Shown here one piece after another: positions 1-8,554 of a stretch of 64,000 nt of DNA. The stretch lies in contig NZ_NEHO01000008.1 of assembly GCF_002113375.1 (NCBI RefSeq), positions 228,134 through 292,133 on the forward strand. Reading direction: 5' to 3'. Within the stretch, counting starts at the first letter, position 1. Every line of letters begins with the position of its first letter. The translations under genes and the position numbers were made by a program. A model generated the notes under the pieces. It saw nothing but the letters and a program-made list of their open reading frames with translations, was not told the DNA's origin and searched no databases. The stretch comes from Pseudomonas sp. R37(2017). Its GTDB lineage: Bacteria; Pseudomonadota; Gammaproteobacteria; Pseudomonadales; Pseudomonadaceae.

Positions 1-365
1 ACGTCTCTAAACCAGCCCCTGGCTACCATCACTGCCATCCTTAGGTTGTGCTGATCTTGATTGCACCTAGCTTCCAGTGTTTCCGCTGAAACCGGTGGCC
101 GTACTTTCGGATCGGGTTTCCGTTGTCCGCTGATTAAGCCTTCTTGGTAGGTTGGGGCAAATGTAGAACTGGCCTCTGAAAGCAATCGGATAGACTTTGA
201 ATAGTCTGCTTCAAGGTCGTCAGGGAGAGTGCCGCACTCTACTTTGGCCATTCCATAAATCAACCCCCACATGAAGCCAGTTTTGTCTGGGGGGAAATCT
301 TCGCTCGCGCCCGAAAGATTGGTAAGAACGGTCAGCATAACTGCTGATAAAAGTCGTCCATGCAT
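1..365 (-). CDS. Secreted hypothetical protein (3' end off left edge)
   Basis: An open frame of 121 codons reads leftward from an ATG at 365 and runs off the window edge with no stop. The N-terminus (MHGRLLSAVMLTVLTNLSGASE) has a short basic start, a hydrophobic core and a small-residue SGA cleavage-like site, so export is likely. The rest is hydrophilic and includes two cysteines. I do not recognise the family. No strong Shine-Dalgarno is visible, so a later ATG at 338 is possible. It diverges from the rightward phage genes and may be a prophage accessory gene. Confidence 0.6.
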   Translation of the reverse strand, partial: MHGRLLSAVMLTVLTNLSGASEDFPPDKTGFMWGLIYGMAKVECGTLPDDLEADYSKSIRLLSEASSTFAPTYQEGLISGQRKPDPKVRPPVSAETLEARCNQDQHNLRMAVMVARGWFRD

Positions 366-440
366 TGCTGTTTGGCTCTTTCGATAAAGTTGAAAACTGG
401 ATTTATACATTGCGCATGTTAACTGCGCACCTATTCAGAG

Positions 441-470
441 CCTCGCCAACGTGCGGGGCTTTTTCGTTTT
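441..470 (+). terminator. Hairpin with T-tract ahead of holin
   Basis: CCTCGC and GCGGGG form a 6-bp stem (one G-U pair) followed by CTTTTTCGTTTT. It is the first of seven similar elements placed between genes of this prophage. Confidence 0.5.
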
Positions 471-553
471 CGGCTCCGCCACACCCATCGCTCCGAGCTG
501 GGAGTGCTGCGGGAGCCGGACCTATACCGCTCCCCGCGAGGGAGGAAACCGAG

Positions 554-889
554 ATGCGGAACATGCCCGATAAACCAGATACTTGGCTACTTGTGCTCGC
601 TTGGCTGAGTCAGCATTCCCCAACGATCTATGCCGGTGCGTTGTCGGCCATCGTCGGTGCGTTGCGCATCATCTACGGCGGCGGTACTCGGCGTCAGGCT
701 TTGCTTGAGGCGTCGCTCTGCACCCTGATAACCATTGGTTTGATTCCGCTGCTGGAGTACTTCGGTTTACCGCAGAACTTCGCCACGGCGGCCGGGGTGT
801 TCATCGGTTTTCTTGGCGTGAAGAAGATTGCCGATCTGGCTGATCGGTTCGCCGACTTCAAATTTCCTAAATCGGATTCGGCGCCATGA
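554..889 (+). CDS. Phage holin
   Basis: This 111-residue membrane protein starts at ATG 554, behind GGAGG at 541. The reading frame is open upstream to 365, but that part is not protein-like and spans a hairpin, so I reject the longer start. Hydrophobic stretches (about residues 10-35, 48-65 and 72-88) suggest three membrane segments, and the tail is charged (KKIADLADRFADFKF). Size, topology and position at the head of the late genes fit a holin that makes the inner-membrane lesion timing lysis. The stop overlaps the next start (ATGA). No endolysin is adjacent. Confidence 0.7.
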   Translation: MRNMPDKPDTWLLVLAWLSQHSPTIYAGALSAIVGALRIIYGGGTRRQALLEASLCTLITIGLIPLLEYFGLPQNFATAAGVFIGFLGVKKIADLADRFADFKFPKSDSAP

Positions 890-1014
890 AGCGCCGCTCC
901 TGGATGCTGCCTCTTGTGCTCCTGCTGGCCTATGCCACCACGGGCTTTATCCATTGTGGTGAATCGCGTGCATGCCAGCCGCTTGCCGCTCAATCATTCG
1001 ATCGTGAGACTTAG
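886..1014 (+). CDS. Small membrane or secreted phage protein, Rz1-position
   Basis: A 42-residue ORF overlaps the holin stop by 4 nt (ATGA), which suggests translational coupling. It begins MKRRSWMLPLVLLLAYATTG, a basic start and hydrophobic segment, followed by a region with two cysteines (IHC, RAC). It could be a signal-anchored or lipoprotein-like lysis accessory such as an Rz1-type spanin, but no clear lipobox or proline-rich tail is visible. I infer a role only from its position. Confidence 0.55.
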   Translation: MKRRSWMLPLVLLLAYATTGFIHCGESRACQPLAAQSFDRET

Positions 1015-1017
1015 AGA

Positions 1018-1464
1018 ATGGCTTACACCCAATACGAAACCGTCGTCGCCAATACTCCCGATGAGTTGACGGCCAAGCTGACACAAGCCATTGCCGATGG
1101 CTGGCAGCCTTACGGAAGTCCTGTCTCCATCACTGAAGGCTTTCAAGTGCTTCAGGCTGTGGTGAAGGGATCGAGCAATGTCGGTGGTACTCCAGGCGAT
1201 ATCACCTCGGACAGCATTACGGACGCCTCGGATGTCGGTAAGGCCGTGCTGGTGAGTGTCGATGCTGCCGCTGCCCGTGCAGCTACAGGCAGTGGAACTT
1301 CGGACTTCTCCGGTAGCTACAACGATCTGACTGATCTGCCTGCCATTCCCGTCGAAGGTGATGCCGCGATGCTGGAAGCCGGCACCGACGTTATCGCGCA
1401 TACCTGGTCAGCCAAACTGATTCATGACGAGATTGCCCGCCAGATTGCTGCGATATCTGCATAA
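1018..1464 (+). CDS. DUF1737-like phage protein
   Basis: The protein has 148 residues. The first ~45 residues (MAYTQYETVVANTPDELTAK and onward, to DGWQPYGSPV) look like the DUF1737 fold found in phage and bacterial small proteins. The remainder holds a low-complexity stretch (TSDSITDASDVG, TGSGTSDFSGSYNDLTDLPAIP) resembling the repeats of phage fibre or decoration proteins, and ends in a charged helix. It could be an accessory virion protein. It follows the small ORF by 3 nt and its start is immediately behind TTAGAGA. Confidence 0.6.
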   Translation: MAYTQYETVVANTPDELTAKLTQAIADGWQPYGSPVSITEGFQVLQAVVKGSSNVGGTPGDITSDSITDASDVGKAVLVSVDAAAARAATGSGTSDFSGSYNDLTDLPAIPVEGDAAMLEAGTDVIAHTWSAKLIHDEIARQIAAISA

Positions 1465-1516
1465 GATTTGGTTGTGGCATCTCCCGATCTTTCCTTCGGG
1501 AAATGCATGTTGCGAG

Positions 1517-1771
1517 TTAGTCAGAAATCTCTATTTCGTGAACGGTCACATTGCGTCTGGCTGCGTAATAACCACGAGCTTCCATTGCTATGAGCACCTC
1601 GTATGTGTGGAGGCCTGTAGGTAAGTTTTCGACGTCGGTATCAATGCGACGCCAATGATTCAGATCATTCAGAAACTCAGCATCTGCGGCCGTGATCTTC
1701 GTAATGTCTTTATCGTGTTTAACGATCAGATATTTTTCATGCGATTGATCACGGTAGATGTCTACTAGCAT
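1517..1771 (-). CDS. Small hypothetical protein (DUF6139-like)
   Basis: An 84-residue acidic protein is encoded opposite to the phage late genes, with AAGGAA directly before ATG. It starts MLVDIYRDQSHEKYLIVKHD, resembling the short DUF6139-type proteins, but I cannot confirm this. It has no membrane segment or signal. A convergent hairpin (CCCGATC...TTCGGG, about 1484-1501) separates it from the upstream gene. Its inverted orientation suggests an independently expressed moron. Confidence 0.5.
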   Translation of the reverse strand: MLVDIYRDQSHEKYLIVKHDKDITKITAADAEFLNDLNHWRRIDTDVENLPTGLHTYEVLIAMEARGYYAARRNVTVHEIEISD

Positions 1772-1975
1772 TTCCTTGCCCTCGTCGTGAAGGTATCTGG
1801 GCGAAACCTTCTAATAGGTCTTGGTATCACGGGGGATTCGATTTTTATATCCAGTTTATGCGTCTAGGACGGGCAATTTATGCATGCCGGTAGACAGGGG
1901 ACGCGGGTTCAATACGCCAAAACTCCAGCCAATGAGGTGCCAAACCTCAGCCGCTGCCTTTGCCAATATTCTCTG

Positions 1976-2003
1976 GGCTCACCTATACGGTGGGCCTTTT
2001 TTG
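1976..2003 (+). terminator. Hairpin with T-tract
   Basis: GGCTCACC and GGTGGGCC pair over 8 bp (one G-U), followed by TTTTTT and then the AGGTG ribosome site of the gene at 2022. Confidence 0.55.
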
Positions 2004-2021
2004 TCTCAATGAGGTGAGTCA

Positions 2022-2360
2022 ATGAGCAAATCCACGTTCGCTGTATACCTTCCTGATCGTTATGCCCCAGTTTGCATTGAAGCTGACAGCTTTGTGTATT
2101 ACGGGGGGGAGTTGGTCTTGCACAAAGACGAGCAAATGGTCGGCCGTAGTTCTGACCGTGGCTTTTTGGTTCGTTCTGATCTGGTGCGAGAACACACCCT
2201 GAGCGATGGTCTGATGCCGGGTCAGCCAGCAGAGTTGTTCGCTCCCGCTGAAGCTGCAAACCTCAAACTCAGTTCAGCTGTCTGGCCCTTTGCAGCCGGA
2301 CTGGCGCTTGGGCTCCTGCTGGGCATTGGAACTGCGGTCGCTTTGCTGGCGCGGCTGTGA
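2022..2360 (+). CDS. Hypothetical phage protein with C-terminal membrane anchor
   Basis: The protein has 112 residues and a well-placed AGGTG site ahead of ATG. Residues 1-85 are soluble and rich in beta-forming residues. Residues about 88-110 (VWPFAAGLALGLLLGIGTAV) form one Gly/Leu-rich membrane helix at the very C-terminus, so it is probably a tail-anchored protein. No family is recognised. It sits between the lysis-side genes and the terminase. Confidence 0.55.
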   Translation: MSKSTFAVYLPDRYAPVCIEADSFVYYGGELVLHKDEQMVGRSSDRGFLVRSDLVREHTLSDGLMPGQPAELFAPAEAANLKLSSAVWPFAAGLALGLLLGIGTAVALLARL

Positions 2361-2455
2361 AGCGACGCCATTTGGCAGTGGCCGGGGACCCTGGAAACTT
2401 CCAAGGAACACGGGGCATAAGACTCGCGCAAAAGCGCTAGCGGCAGGGTTTGAAA

Positions 2456-2655
2456 GTTAGTTGACACAGGTTGACAGGTTGACAACGAATGCTTGATTTC
2501 GAGCAGTCAACATTTGGGGTTATCCCCCCCATCATTTTTCATCACAGGCCCGCTACGCCTGGTCGCGGCGCCTGATCGGCTCTGTTCAGACCGTCCCAAT
2601 AAAGCTCCCGGATAAACGCTCGGAAAGCCTGTCAACTAAGTTGACAGGGTTGACG
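2456..2655 (+). repeat. TTGACA repeat cluster and 21-bp palindrome upstream of terminase
   Basis: The 325-bp gap before the terminase small subunit holds TTGACA at 2461, 2471 and 2479, inverted copies (GTCAA) at 2506 and 2631, and further TTGAC at 2641 and 2650. Positions 2628-2648 form a perfect palindrome (CCTGTCAACT-A-AGTTGACAGG). Such iterated sites next to terminase genes can be packaging (cos/pac) recognition sites. An operator is the alternative. Confidence 0.5.
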
Positions 2656-2685
2656 CGCTGACTGGAATTAAACAGGTGAGGGTGT

Positions 2686-3243
2686 ATGACTTTGTTAACT
2701 CGCAAGGAATACGGCGAACTGAAGGGCTGGTCGAGGCAGCACATCAGTAAATTGGTCCAAAATGAACGGCTGGTTTTGAACGACACCGGGTTGATTGACG
2801 TGGACGCCAGCGATCAGCTCCTGGCGATGACGAGCGATCCGAGTAAAGCCGGCGTCGTTGCTCGACACCAGCAGCTGCGACTTCAGCGCGACGCCCCCAA
2901 CGCAGGCGAAGAGAGTGCGGCGCTACAGGTCGAACTGGCCCCGGATTTTCAGAAGGCCCGCGCGATGCGGGAACACTATTTGGCTTTGCAAGAGCAGACC
3001 AACTTTCATACCCAGCAGGGTGCACTCGTCGAGCGAAAGGCGGTCGAAAATGCGGCCTACAGTGCTGGCCGCCTGGTGCGGGATCAGTTGCTGGGATTAC
3101 CGCCGCGCCTGGCCCCGGAAATGGCAGGAATGACCGACCCCTGGCAAATCGAGAGGCTCCTGACGGCGGCCATTCGGCAAGCACTGGAAGACGCGGAACG
3201 AGTGTCTATGGCGGATCTAGAGCACGCCATCACCCCGAGCTAA
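2686..3243 (+). CDS. Terminase small subunit (Nu1-like)
   Basis: The protein has 185 residues. The N-terminus (LTRKEYGELKGWSRQHISKL) is a winged-helix/MerR-like DNA-binding segment as in lambda Nu1, which recognises the packaging site. The middle is helical and charged, and the C-terminus would contact the large subunit. It lies 4 nt upstream of the large subunit, the canonical order. The repeats immediately upstream are its probable DNA target. Confidence 0.8.
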   Translation: MTLLTRKEYGELKGWSRQHISKLVQNERLVLNDTGLIDVDASDQLLAMTSDPSKAGVVARHQQLRLQRDAPNAGEESAALQVELAPDFQKARAMREHYLALQEQTNFHTQQGALVERKAVENAAYSAGRLVRDQLLGLPPRLAPEMAGMTDPWQIERLLTAAIRQALEDAERVSMADLEHAITPS

Positions 3244-3247
3244 ACCT

Positions 3248-5257
3248 ATGCCCTCAGAGATCCCGAACGGTGCGGTGGTGTACCGCGAGGCGCATTTCCG
3301 TGGGCTTCAACCGGACCCGGATCTCTGGATCGATCAGTGGGCCGACGAGTACATGCGTATCCCACGCGATGCCGGCGCCGCCGAACCCGGCCAGTACCGC
3401 ACGGCACGTACCCCGTATGCCCGCGAACCGATGCGTTGCCTGTCACCGGCTCACCCGTGCAAACGTGTGGTGACCATGGTCGCCTCGCAGTTGATGAAGA
3501 CCCAGATTGCCTTGAACTGGATCGGCGGCCTGATCCATATGGCGCCGTCGAACATCTTGACCTTGCTGCCCAGCCTCGGTCTGGCCAAGCGGGTGTCGTC
3601 GCGCATCGGCAAGACCATCAAGGCGACGCCGGAATTACGCGAGCGAGTGGCAGCCACCCGTTCGCGCGATGCGCGCAACACCATGGACACCAAAGAGTTC
3701 GAAGGTGGTTCGCTGTATGTCACCACCGCCGGTTCGGCAGCGAACCTGTCGGAGTTATCGGCCCGATACATCTATGGCGATGAAGTCGATCGCTGGGTGG
3801 TGGACGTTGGCGAGGAGGGCGACCCGATTGAGCTGGCTGAAACCCGGGGCAGCACCTTTGGCCGTAACGCCAAGTTCTACTTTTCCAGCTCGCCAACGAT
3901 CCGGGGCGCTTCGCGCATTGCCGATCTGTTCGAGACCAGCGACCAGCGCTTTTACTACGTGCCATGTCCGAATTGCGGGCACATGCAAGTCCTGGAATGG
4001 GAGCGCCTGCTTTACTCGACGGATTATCAGCGGGTGCACTACGAGTGTGCCGGGCCTGACTGTGACGTGCTGATCGAGGAACACCACAAGGGCGAGATGT
4101 TGGCCAAGGGCGAGTGGCGTGCCCATGCCCAGGGCGACGGCGAAACCGTGGGTTTCAACCTCAATGCCCTGTATTCGCCACCGGGCTGGACCGGTTGGGC
4201 CGCATTGGCCAAGCAGTTCGAGAAGGCCAAACTGGCCATGTCGCGCGGTGACTTGGAACCCATGCAGGTGTTCTACAACACCCGTCTGGCCAAGGTCTGG
4301 GACAGTGCCCAGGAGCAAACCAAAGCCGATGTCCTGATGGCGCGGGCCCGTTTGGAAACTTATGGGCTGGGTTCCATGCCGTCCGCCGTGTTGATGCTCA
4401 CGGCCTCGGTCGACGTACAAGCCAACCGGCTGGAGTTTATGGTGGTCGGGTGGGGCGCCGGCATGGAGCGCTGGATCATCGACTATCAGGTGATCTGGGG
4501 CGACCCCTCCGACGACCGCACCTGGTCGGTGCTCGATGACAAACTCAAGGCGCGTTACCCGCATCCGTGTGGCGCGGAACTGACGATCCGGGCGGCCGGC
4601 ATCGACTCCGGCGGCAACCACACCGACGAGGTGTACCAGTTCTGCCGGCTGCGGCGCTGGCGCAACATCTTTGCGGTCAAGGGCGCGAGCAAGCCGGGTC
4701 GTCCGGTGATCGCCCAGCGACCATCGATGATGGATGTCACCTGGAAAGGCCTGACTGAACGCAAGGGCGTCGAGCTCTGGTTCGTCGGTACCGACACCGC
4801 CAAGGACTGGATCTATAACCGTTATCCGGTGGAGGACGGTCCGGGTGCGCTGCACTTTGCCAACGACCTGCCAGATGATTTTTTCGCTCAGTGCGTCGCC
4901 GAGCGCAAGGTGACTCGCTACGTCAAAGGCTACAAAAAAATCGAGTGGGTCAAGGGCAAGGCTGAGCGCAACGAAGCCCTCGACTTGATGGTGTACAGCC
5001 TGGCGATGGCGCATTACCTGGGGTTGAACCGCTACAAGGAGCACGACTGGGAGCGGGTGAGAAATGCCCTGTTTCAGGCAACGCCTTCGGGCGAAAAAGC
5101 CGTGTCGGCCGAGCGTATCAGCAACCCCGCGACACCCCAGCAGCAAGTGGCTGATCCCGTACCACCACCGGCCAAGCCGGCAGCAGCACCGCTGCCAATT
5201 GCACGGCCCCCGCAGCGTCGAAGTTCCAGCAGCGGCTACCTCAAAAAACGACGCTGA
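3248..5257 (+). CDS. Phage terminase large subunit, GpA family
   Basis: The protein has 669 residues, the usual length of the lambda gpA family (ATPase plus endonuclease that pumps and cuts DNA). Near residues 75-90 is the P-loop-position segment VASQLMKTQIALNW, a deviant Walker A. IYGDEVDRW at about 175-183 is the Walker B-type motif. A paired-cysteine zinc-like loop (CPNCGHMQV then CAGPDCD) follows at about 238-278, as in this family. The C-terminal half carries the nuclease domain (SVDVQANRLEFMVVGWG). The last ~60 residues are Pro/Ala-rich and basic. Confidence 0.92.
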   Translation: MPSEIPNGAVVYREAHFRGLQPDPDLWIDQWADEYMRIPRDAGAAEPGQYRTARTPYAREPMRCLSPAHPCKRVVTMVASQLMKTQIALNWIGGLIHMAPSNILTLLPSLGLAKRVSSRIGKTIKATPELRERVAATRSRDARNTMDTKEFEGGSLYVTTAGSAANLSELSARYIYGDEVDRWVVDVGEEGDPIELAETRGSTFGRNAKFYFSSSPTIRGASRIADLFETSDQRFYYVPCPNCGHMQVLEWERLLYSTDYQRVHYECAGPDCDVLIEEHHKGEMLAKGEWRAHAQGDGETVGFNLNALYSPPGWTGWAALAKQFEKAKLAMSRGDLEPMQVFYNTRLAKVWDSAQEQTKADVLMARARLETYGLGSMPSAVLMLTASVDVQANRLEFMVVGWGAGMERWIIDYQVIWGDPSDDRTWSVLDDKLKARYPHPCGAELTIRAAGIDSGGNHTDEVYQFCRLRRWRNIFAVKGASKPGRPVIAQRPSMMDVTWKGLTERKGVELWFVGTDTAKDWIYNRYPVEDGPGALHFANDLPDDFFAQCVAERKVTRYVKGYKKIEWVKGKAERNEALDLMVYSLAMAHYLGLNRYKEHDWERVRNALFQATPSGEKAVSAERISNPATPQQQVADPVPPPAKPAAAPLPIARPPQRRSSSSGYLKKRR

Positions 5258-5310
5258 GTGAAAACGCGCAGCTGCTATCCACGTTGTCTTTTTACTTTAG
5301 AGCGATCCCC

Positions 5311-5517
5311 ATGGCCTTTACCCAACAGCAACTCGATGCGGTCGAGAAGGCAATCGCGCGCGGCGAAAAGATCGTGCGCTACGCCGATCGCAACGTCGAG
5401 TACCGCGACATCGACGAATTGCTCAGGGCACGCGACGAAATTCGTAGCTCGCTGATCGCGGCAGCCGGTCCGCGGTCGCGCATCGTGCGGCTTTACCATG
5501 GAGGCAAGGGATTGTAA
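5311..5517 (+). CDS. Head-tail joining protein, gpW family
   Basis: A 68-residue protein starts MAFTQQQLDAVEKAIARGEK and continues with VEYRDIDELLRARDEIRSSL, the compact helix-hairpin-helix fold of lambda gpW, which fills the portal after packaging. The stop overlaps the portal start (TAATG). I chose ATG 5311 rather than an upstream in-frame start at 5284 because homologues begin M-(A/T)-(F/Y)-(T/S). Confidence 0.85.
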   Translation: MAFTQQQLDAVEKAIARGEKIVRYADRNVEYRDIDELLRARDEIRSSLIAAAGPRSRIVRLYHGGKGL

Positions 5518-7001
5518 TGGCGCATCCATTTCCTACCCTGGGTCGCGGCGGCTTCTTGATTCCGTCGAACATCAAGGCCAGTTATGAAGGGGCTGCCGAA
5601 GGGCGCCGCTCTGCCAGCTGGGATGCGCCCGACGCCGGTTTCAACAGCATTGCCATCCCGGCATTGCGCAACCTGCGTTCGCGCTCCCGGGCGGCGGTGC
5701 GTAACGACCCGTACGCCTTCAACATCATCGACAAACGGGTCAGCAACCTGATCGGTACCGGCATCACGCCGCGGCCGAAAACCCAGGACGACGAGCTCCG
5801 GCATCTGCTTCAGGAGCTTTGGTCCGATTGGGTCGAAGAATCCGACGCCGATGGTCTGACCGACTTTTATGGGCAGCAGGCCCTGATCGCCCGAACGGTA
5901 GAAACGGCCGGCGAATGTTTTGTCCGCCTGCGCCCGCGCAGCCTCGATGAGGGGTTGGTGGTGCCGCTGCAACTCCAGGTACTGGCGCCGGAGTTCGTGC
6001 CGCACGACAAGTTCGAAACGGCCCGTAACGGCAACATCATCCGCGCCGGCATCGAGTTCAGTCCGGACAGCCGTCGGGTCGCCTACTGGATGTACCGCTC
6101 GCACCCCGGCGATGCCTCCTCCTTGAACAGTGGCTACAACCAGCTGGTACGCGTCCCGGCCAGTCAGGTGCTGCACATTTTTGAACCGGTCGAGCCGGGG
6201 CAGTTGCGCGGTCTGCCGCGATTGTCGCCGGTGCTCAAGCGCCTGCGCAGCCTGGACAACTACGACGATGCGGTGTTGTTCCGCCAGGAGGTGGCCAACC
6301 TGTTCGCCGGCTTCATCAAGAAGCCGTCTCCGGATGACATCCAGACCCCGGTGGATCCGGTGACCGGTGCGCCGCTGAACCTCGCCTCGGATGGTTTCAC
6401 GCCCATGGTCGCGTTGGAACCCGGGACCATGCAGGAGTTGTTGCCGGGCGAGGAGGTCGAGTTTTCCACGCCGCCGGATGCCGGCAACAACTATCCCGAC
6501 TTTATGCGTCAGCAATTGATGGCCGCGGCGGCCGGCGCCGGGATGCCGTACGAGATCCTCACCGGCGACATGCGCGAAGTGAATGACCGCGCGTTGCGGG
6601 TGGTGCTCACCGAGTTCCGGCGTCGATTGGAGCAGCTGCAATTCGGTGTGTATGTGCACCAGTTGTGCCGCCCGGTACGGGCCGCGTGGATGGACATGGC
6701 GGTGCTCAGTGGCTCCGTGCTGTTGCCGGACTATGCCCAGCGGCGCCGCGAGTACCTGCGTACGCGCTGGGTGCCACAAGGCTGGGCCTATATCCATCCG
6801 GTTCAGGATGTTCAGTCACGCACGATGGAAGTTAACGCCGGCTTTGCCTCGCGTAGCGAAATGGTCCTGCGTACTGGCTATGACGCGGAAACGGTGGACG
6901 AAGAAAACGCCGCCGATGCCGAGCGGGCTCGGGGCAAAGGTCTTAATTACAGCACGCTCGTCGAACTGCTTCAGGCGCTCGACGACAAGGAGCAAGCATG
7001 A
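5517..7001 (+). CDS. Phage portal protein, lambda gpB family
   Basis: The protein has 494 residues and forms the dodecameric vertex through which DNA enters the capsid. Typical lambda-family features are visible: RNLRSRSRAAVRNDPYAFN near residue 55, IGTGITPRPKT, the DSRRVAYWMYRSHPG segment, and the RGLPRLSPVLKRLRSLDNYDDA helix region before the clip/crown. It is coupled on both sides: TAATG with gpW and ATGA with the protease. Confidence 0.92.
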   Translation: MAHPFPTLGRGGFLIPSNIKASYEGAAEGRRSASWDAPDAGFNSIAIPALRNLRSRSRAAVRNDPYAFNIIDKRVSNLIGTGITPRPKTQDDELRHLLQELWSDWVEESDADGLTDFYGQQALIARTVETAGECFVRLRPRSLDEGLVVPLQLQVLAPEFVPHDKFETARNGNIIRAGIEFSPDSRRVAYWMYRSHPGDASSLNSGYNQLVRVPASQVLHIFEPVEPGQLRGLPRLSPVLKRLRSLDNYDDAVLFRQEVANLFAGFIKKPSPDDIQTPVDPVTGAPLNLASDGFTPMVALEPGTMQELLPGEEVEFSTPPDAGNNYPDFMRQQLMAAAAGAGMPYEILTGDMREVNDRALRVVLTEFRRRLEQLQFGVYVHQLCRPVRAAWMDMAVLSGSVLLPDYAQRRREYLRTRWVPQGWAYIHPVQDVQSRTMEVNAGFASRSEMVLRTGYDAETVDEENAADAERARGKGLNYSTLVELLQALDDKEQA

Positions 7002-8149
7002 GCAAGAACACGCCTCCGCGCATTTACAACAAGGCCGGCCAGCAGGTGCCGGTGCAGGACAAAAGCTGGTACGCCGTACACGCCAGCGGCGAAGCCGCCG
7101 AGCGGGTGATCGAAGTCTTTGTGTATGGCGAGATCGGCACCTGGGGCATTACCGCCAGTCAGTTCATGCAGGATCTGCGCGCCGTCGATGACGGCGTGTC
7201 GCCGGTGATCGCGGCATTCAACAGCATCGGTGGTGACCTGTTCGACGGATTGGCCATGCACAACACCTTGTCGCGGCTGGGCGAACGGTGCACGGCACGT
7301 GTCGATGCCTTGGCGGCGAGCGCGGCCAGTGTTGCCGTGTGCGGTGCCCACAAGGTGGTGATCGCCTCCAATGCGATGTTGATGATCCACAACCCGTGGA
7401 CCTATGCGGCCGGCGATGCCGACAGCTTTCGCAAGGTGGCCGATGTCCTCGACCAAACCATGGAGGCGATCATCGCGGCCTATAAGGCCAAGGCACCCAC
7501 CATCGATGAGGCAGAGTTGCGCGATATGGTGGCCGCGGAAACCTGGCTGACCGCCAGTGAAGCGGTGGCTCTGGGGCTGGCCGATGAAGTGGGTGACGGC
7601 GTTCAGGTCAAAGCCTGTCTGGGCCAGGGCGGGGTGATGCAGCGTTACCAGCACACCCCAGCTGAATTGCTGGCGCAGCTGGATGAGCCCGCCGAACCGG
7701 AGCCAGAACCGAAGCTTGACGATGCGCCTATTCCGCCTGTGGTGGATGCCGCCCAGTTGGCACTCCAGATCACTCAGGGTTGTACCCAGGCGGGAATCAG
7801 TAACCTGATCGAGCCGCTGATTCAGTCCACCGCGCTCAAGGATGCCGCCACCGTCCAGGCGGCACTCACTCGCGTCAAGGCGGTGAATGATCTTTGTGTG
7901 GCGGCACGCCTGCCTGAGCTCTGCGCCGAGTTTGTGGCGGCCGGGCTTGATGAATCCTCGGTGCGCGCACGGTTGTTCGACAAGATCGTCAGCAGCGGCA
8001 ACGGTTTTGAAATCGACAACAGCGTGCCCCTCAACGATGACCCAGCACCGAAGGTGCAGGCGAAACAACCAAATCCATCTTCGATCTGGGCAGCCCGTCA
8101 GGCCGCCCATGCGGGGCAATCCAACAGTGCCAAAGGAGCACGCGCATGA
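6998..8149 (+). CDS. Head maturation protease, ClpP/S49-like
   Basis: The protein has 383 residues. The N-terminal ~200 residues are a ClpP-fold serine protease (IGTWGITASQFMQDLRAVDD; catalytic-serine region ALAASAASVAV; MIHNPWTYAAGDA with the catalytic His), as in lambda gpC. The C-terminal ~150 residues, after a Pro/Glu-rich linker (EPAEPEPEPK), are helical and may act as scaffold before cleavage. It overlaps the portal by 4 nt and gene D by 4 nt. Confidence 0.88.
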   Translation: MSKNTPPRIYNKAGQQVPVQDKSWYAVHASGEAAERVIEVFVYGEIGTWGITASQFMQDLRAVDDGVSPVIAAFNSIGGDLFDGLAMHNTLSRLGERCTARVDALAASAASVAVCGAHKVVIASNAMLMIHNPWTYAAGDADSFRKVADVLDQTMEAIIAAYKAKAPTIDEAELRDMVAAETWLTASEAVALGLADEVGDGVQVKACLGQGGVMQRYQHTPAELLAQLDEPAEPEPEPKLDDAPIPPVVDAAQLALQITQGCTQAGISNLIEPLIQSTALKDAATVQAALTRVKAVNDLCVAARLPELCAEFVAAGLDESSVRARLFDKIVSSGNGFEIDNSVPLNDDPAPKVQAKQPNPSSIWAARQAAHAGQSNSAKGARA

Positions 8150-8490
8150 CCGTAAAGTACGAAACGCTACACGCTGGCGAGTTTCTGCTCTCCGAAGGGG
8201 CCGGGAATATCTCTCGTGAATCCATTCTGGTGGCCGCCGGTGCCGCACTGAATGCCGGCCAGGTGCTGGGGCTGGTCACGGCGACCAATGAGTTTGCGCC
8301 CTACGATCCCGCCGCCACCGACGGTACCGAAGTGGCGGCCTGCATCCTCTACGGGCCGCTGGGCGAATCGACCGAAGAGCGTCGTGCCAGTGCCGTGGTG
8401 CGGCTGGCCGAGGTCAGCGAGGTGCATTTGACGGGTTTCGACGCTGACGCGGAAGCCGCCTTGGCGGCTCAATTTGTGATTGCCCGCTAA
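8146..8490 (+). CDS. Head decoration protein, lambda gpD family
   Basis: A 114-residue protein has the gpD pattern: an N-terminal EFLLSEGAGNISRESILVA, then AGQVLGLVTATNEFAPYDPA and GTEVAACILYGPL. It stabilises the expanded capsid by trimerising on capsid threefold sites. It overlaps the protease stop by 4 nt and is followed by a hairpin/T-tract element before the capsid gene. Confidence 0.88.
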   Translation: MTVKYETLHAGEFLLSEGAGNISRESILVAAGAALNAGQVLGLVTATNEFAPYDPAATDGTEVAACILYGPLGESTEERRASAVVRLAEVSEVHLTGFDADAEAALAAQFVIAR

Positions 8491-8511
8491 GTCCAGCCCC
8501 CCTTTATCCCA

Positions 8512-8538
8512 ACCCCGCCTTGTGCGGGGTTTTGCTTT
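8512..8538 (+). terminator. Hairpin with T-tract between D and E
   Basis: ACCCCGC and GCGGGGT form a 7-bp stem followed by TTTGCTTTT and the TCTGGAG ribosome site of the capsid gene. Confidence 0.55.
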
Positions 8539-8554
8539 TCTGGAGAGTCCCTTC

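Noticed and set aside
365..553. Upstream extension of the holin frame
   Set aside because: It passes through a hairpin/T-tract and has no protein-like composition; GGAGG supports ATG 554.
3755..5146. 463-codon minus-strand frame opposite terminase
   Set aside because: It is the shadow of a high-GC gene whose plus-strand frame is clearly the terminase large subunit.
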